The translations under genes were made by a program, and so were the position numbers. A stretch of DNA of 64,000 nt. It comes from Lachnospiraceae bacterium 28-4. Its GTDB lineage: Bacteria; Bacillota; Clostridia; Lachnospirales; Lachnospiraceae. A model generated the notes under the pieces. The model saw nothing but the letters and a program-made list of their open reading frames with translations. It did not search any database and had not been told where the DNA came from. Position 1 is the first letter of the stretch. Each line of letters opens with the position of its first letter. The stretch covers positions 62,001 through 126,000 of the forward strand of contig KE159601.1 of NCBI GenBank assembly GCA_000403275.2, given 5' to 3'. Below are positions 63,530 through 64,000 of the stretch, one piece after another.

Positions 63530-63943
63530 CTACTCCATATTCGAAAATTCCTGCAGCAAACGCTCTTTTTCTTCTTTTCTGAGAACATTTTCTTCAAAAG
63601 TCAAATCTTCGATTCCTATTTCCTGAATTTCTTCATATGTCTTTCCCAAAGAAAAAAAACGTATGCTTTTTCCCTGTGCCATTCCCATGCGCATCTCTGC
63701 CAGCACGCCGTCGGCAACAGGGCCAAAAACCCATATTTCATCACTTAAATCAACCAAACTGGCATTTGCCGAAATCACCAGTTCCCTGTCTACCATGTCA
63801 TTCATAAAATAGGACCAGTTATTAAAAGGATTCAACGGAACAGCATCATGTTCTAATACATACTTTGCAACCATCATCTTTGCAAAATAGTAATATTTAG
63901 ACTGTGCAGTATATACTACTTTTTTTCTTCCCTCATTTTTCAT
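63530..63943 (-). CDS. Nucleoside 2-deoxyribosyltransferase-like protein
   Basis: 137 residues, a single alpha/beta domain. Start VVYTAQSKYYYFAKMMVAKYVLEHDAVPLNPFNNW, then NDMVDRELVISANASLVDLSDEIWVFGP and DGVLAEMRMGMAQGKSIRFF. The order strand, Tyr-rich helix, LNPF, then a G-x-x-x-E helix matches the nucleoside deoxyribosyltransferase/DUF4406 superfamily, the Glu being the usual nucleophile. These act on N-glycosidic bonds of nucleotides or signals. First gene of the cassette within the window; its upstream region reaches the right edge. Confidence 0.72.
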   Translation of the reverse strand: MKNEGRKKVVYTAQSKYYYFAKMMVAKYVLEHDAVPLNPFNNWSYFMNDMVDRELVISANASLVDLSDEIWVFGPVADGVLAEMRMGMAQGKSIRFFSLGKTYEEIQEIGIEDLTFEENVLRKEEKERLLQEFSNME

Positions 63944-64000
63944 AAATCCACACCTTTAAAAATGCCATGACTGATACTCTGTTCCTTTCTATTATGTATC

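Noticed and set aside
1-64000. tRNA, rRNA or replication origin
   Set aside because: No tRNA-like T-loop/acceptor patterns, rRNA segments or DnaA-box clusters were noticed, though reading by eye could miss a single tRNA.

Overview
The window reads as a chromosome segment from an anaerobic, butyrate-forming member of the Firmicutes, most likely Lachnospiraceae (Clostridium cluster XIVa). The evidence is a complete butyryl-CoA operon (thl-crt-hbd-bcd-etfB-etfA), a ptb-buk pair, a GHKL/LytTR two-component system, FMN-riboswitch control of an ECF riboflavin transporter, and clostridial-type ribosome binding sites. The genus cannot be fixed from sequence alone. No rRNA or tRNA gene was seen.

Layout. 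1-5.3 kb: the start of a secreted protein built from Cys/His repeats, running off the left edge, then two divergent polytopic GT-C-like membrane proteins. 5.4-20.5 kb: core metabolism. ptb-buk, an NhaC-type antiporter, mtnA behind a GGDEF/EAL protein, a PiT phosphate transporter and the thl-crt-hbd-bcd-etfBA operon. Both butyrate promoters carry Rex-like operators, so butyryl-CoA formation and its conversion to butyrate plus ATP are probably tuned together by NADH/NAD+. 20.6-25.5 kb: a response regulator/kinase pair followed by a three-gene ABC exporter.

25.5-38.5 kb is an accessory zone full of decayed DNA. The 5' end of a low-molecular-weight protein tyrosine phosphatase gene is an integration site. 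A 2-kb element remnant (toxin-antitoxin pair, truncated tyrosine recombinase, arm-type repeats) lies between a broken and a restored copy, and a third copy of the site lies 1.9 kb further on. Around it are broken ParE and YoeB toxins, a truncated macro domain beside a DUF4268 protein, a heterodimeric ABC exporter with one half inactivated by two lesions, a MATE/kinase pair, and a groESL relic that keeps a perfect CIRCE element.

38.6-57.6 kb: a LysR regulator, an Agr-like two-component system, two chemoreceptors, a 347-bp fold-back element, a leucine-rich-repeat surface protein, and a sugar locus. The sugar locus holds an ABC importer, a GH3 glycosidase, a PQ-loop protein, a ROK regulator and a beta-phosphoglucomutase, with a perfect inverted-repeat operator at its promoter. 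The riboswitch-controlled ribU lies next to it.

57.8-64 kb: flavodoxin and DinJ/YafQ relics, an MBL-fold hydrolase, and the most unusual cassette in the window. This is three same-strand genes encoding a deoxyribosyltransferase-like protein, an FAD oxidoreductase with a cysteine cluster, and a 915-residue protein fusing a SIR2 domain, a Nudix-like domain with a degenerate box and a radical SAM domain. It looks like a nucleotide/NAD-centred conflict or nucleotide-modifying system whose function I cannot name.
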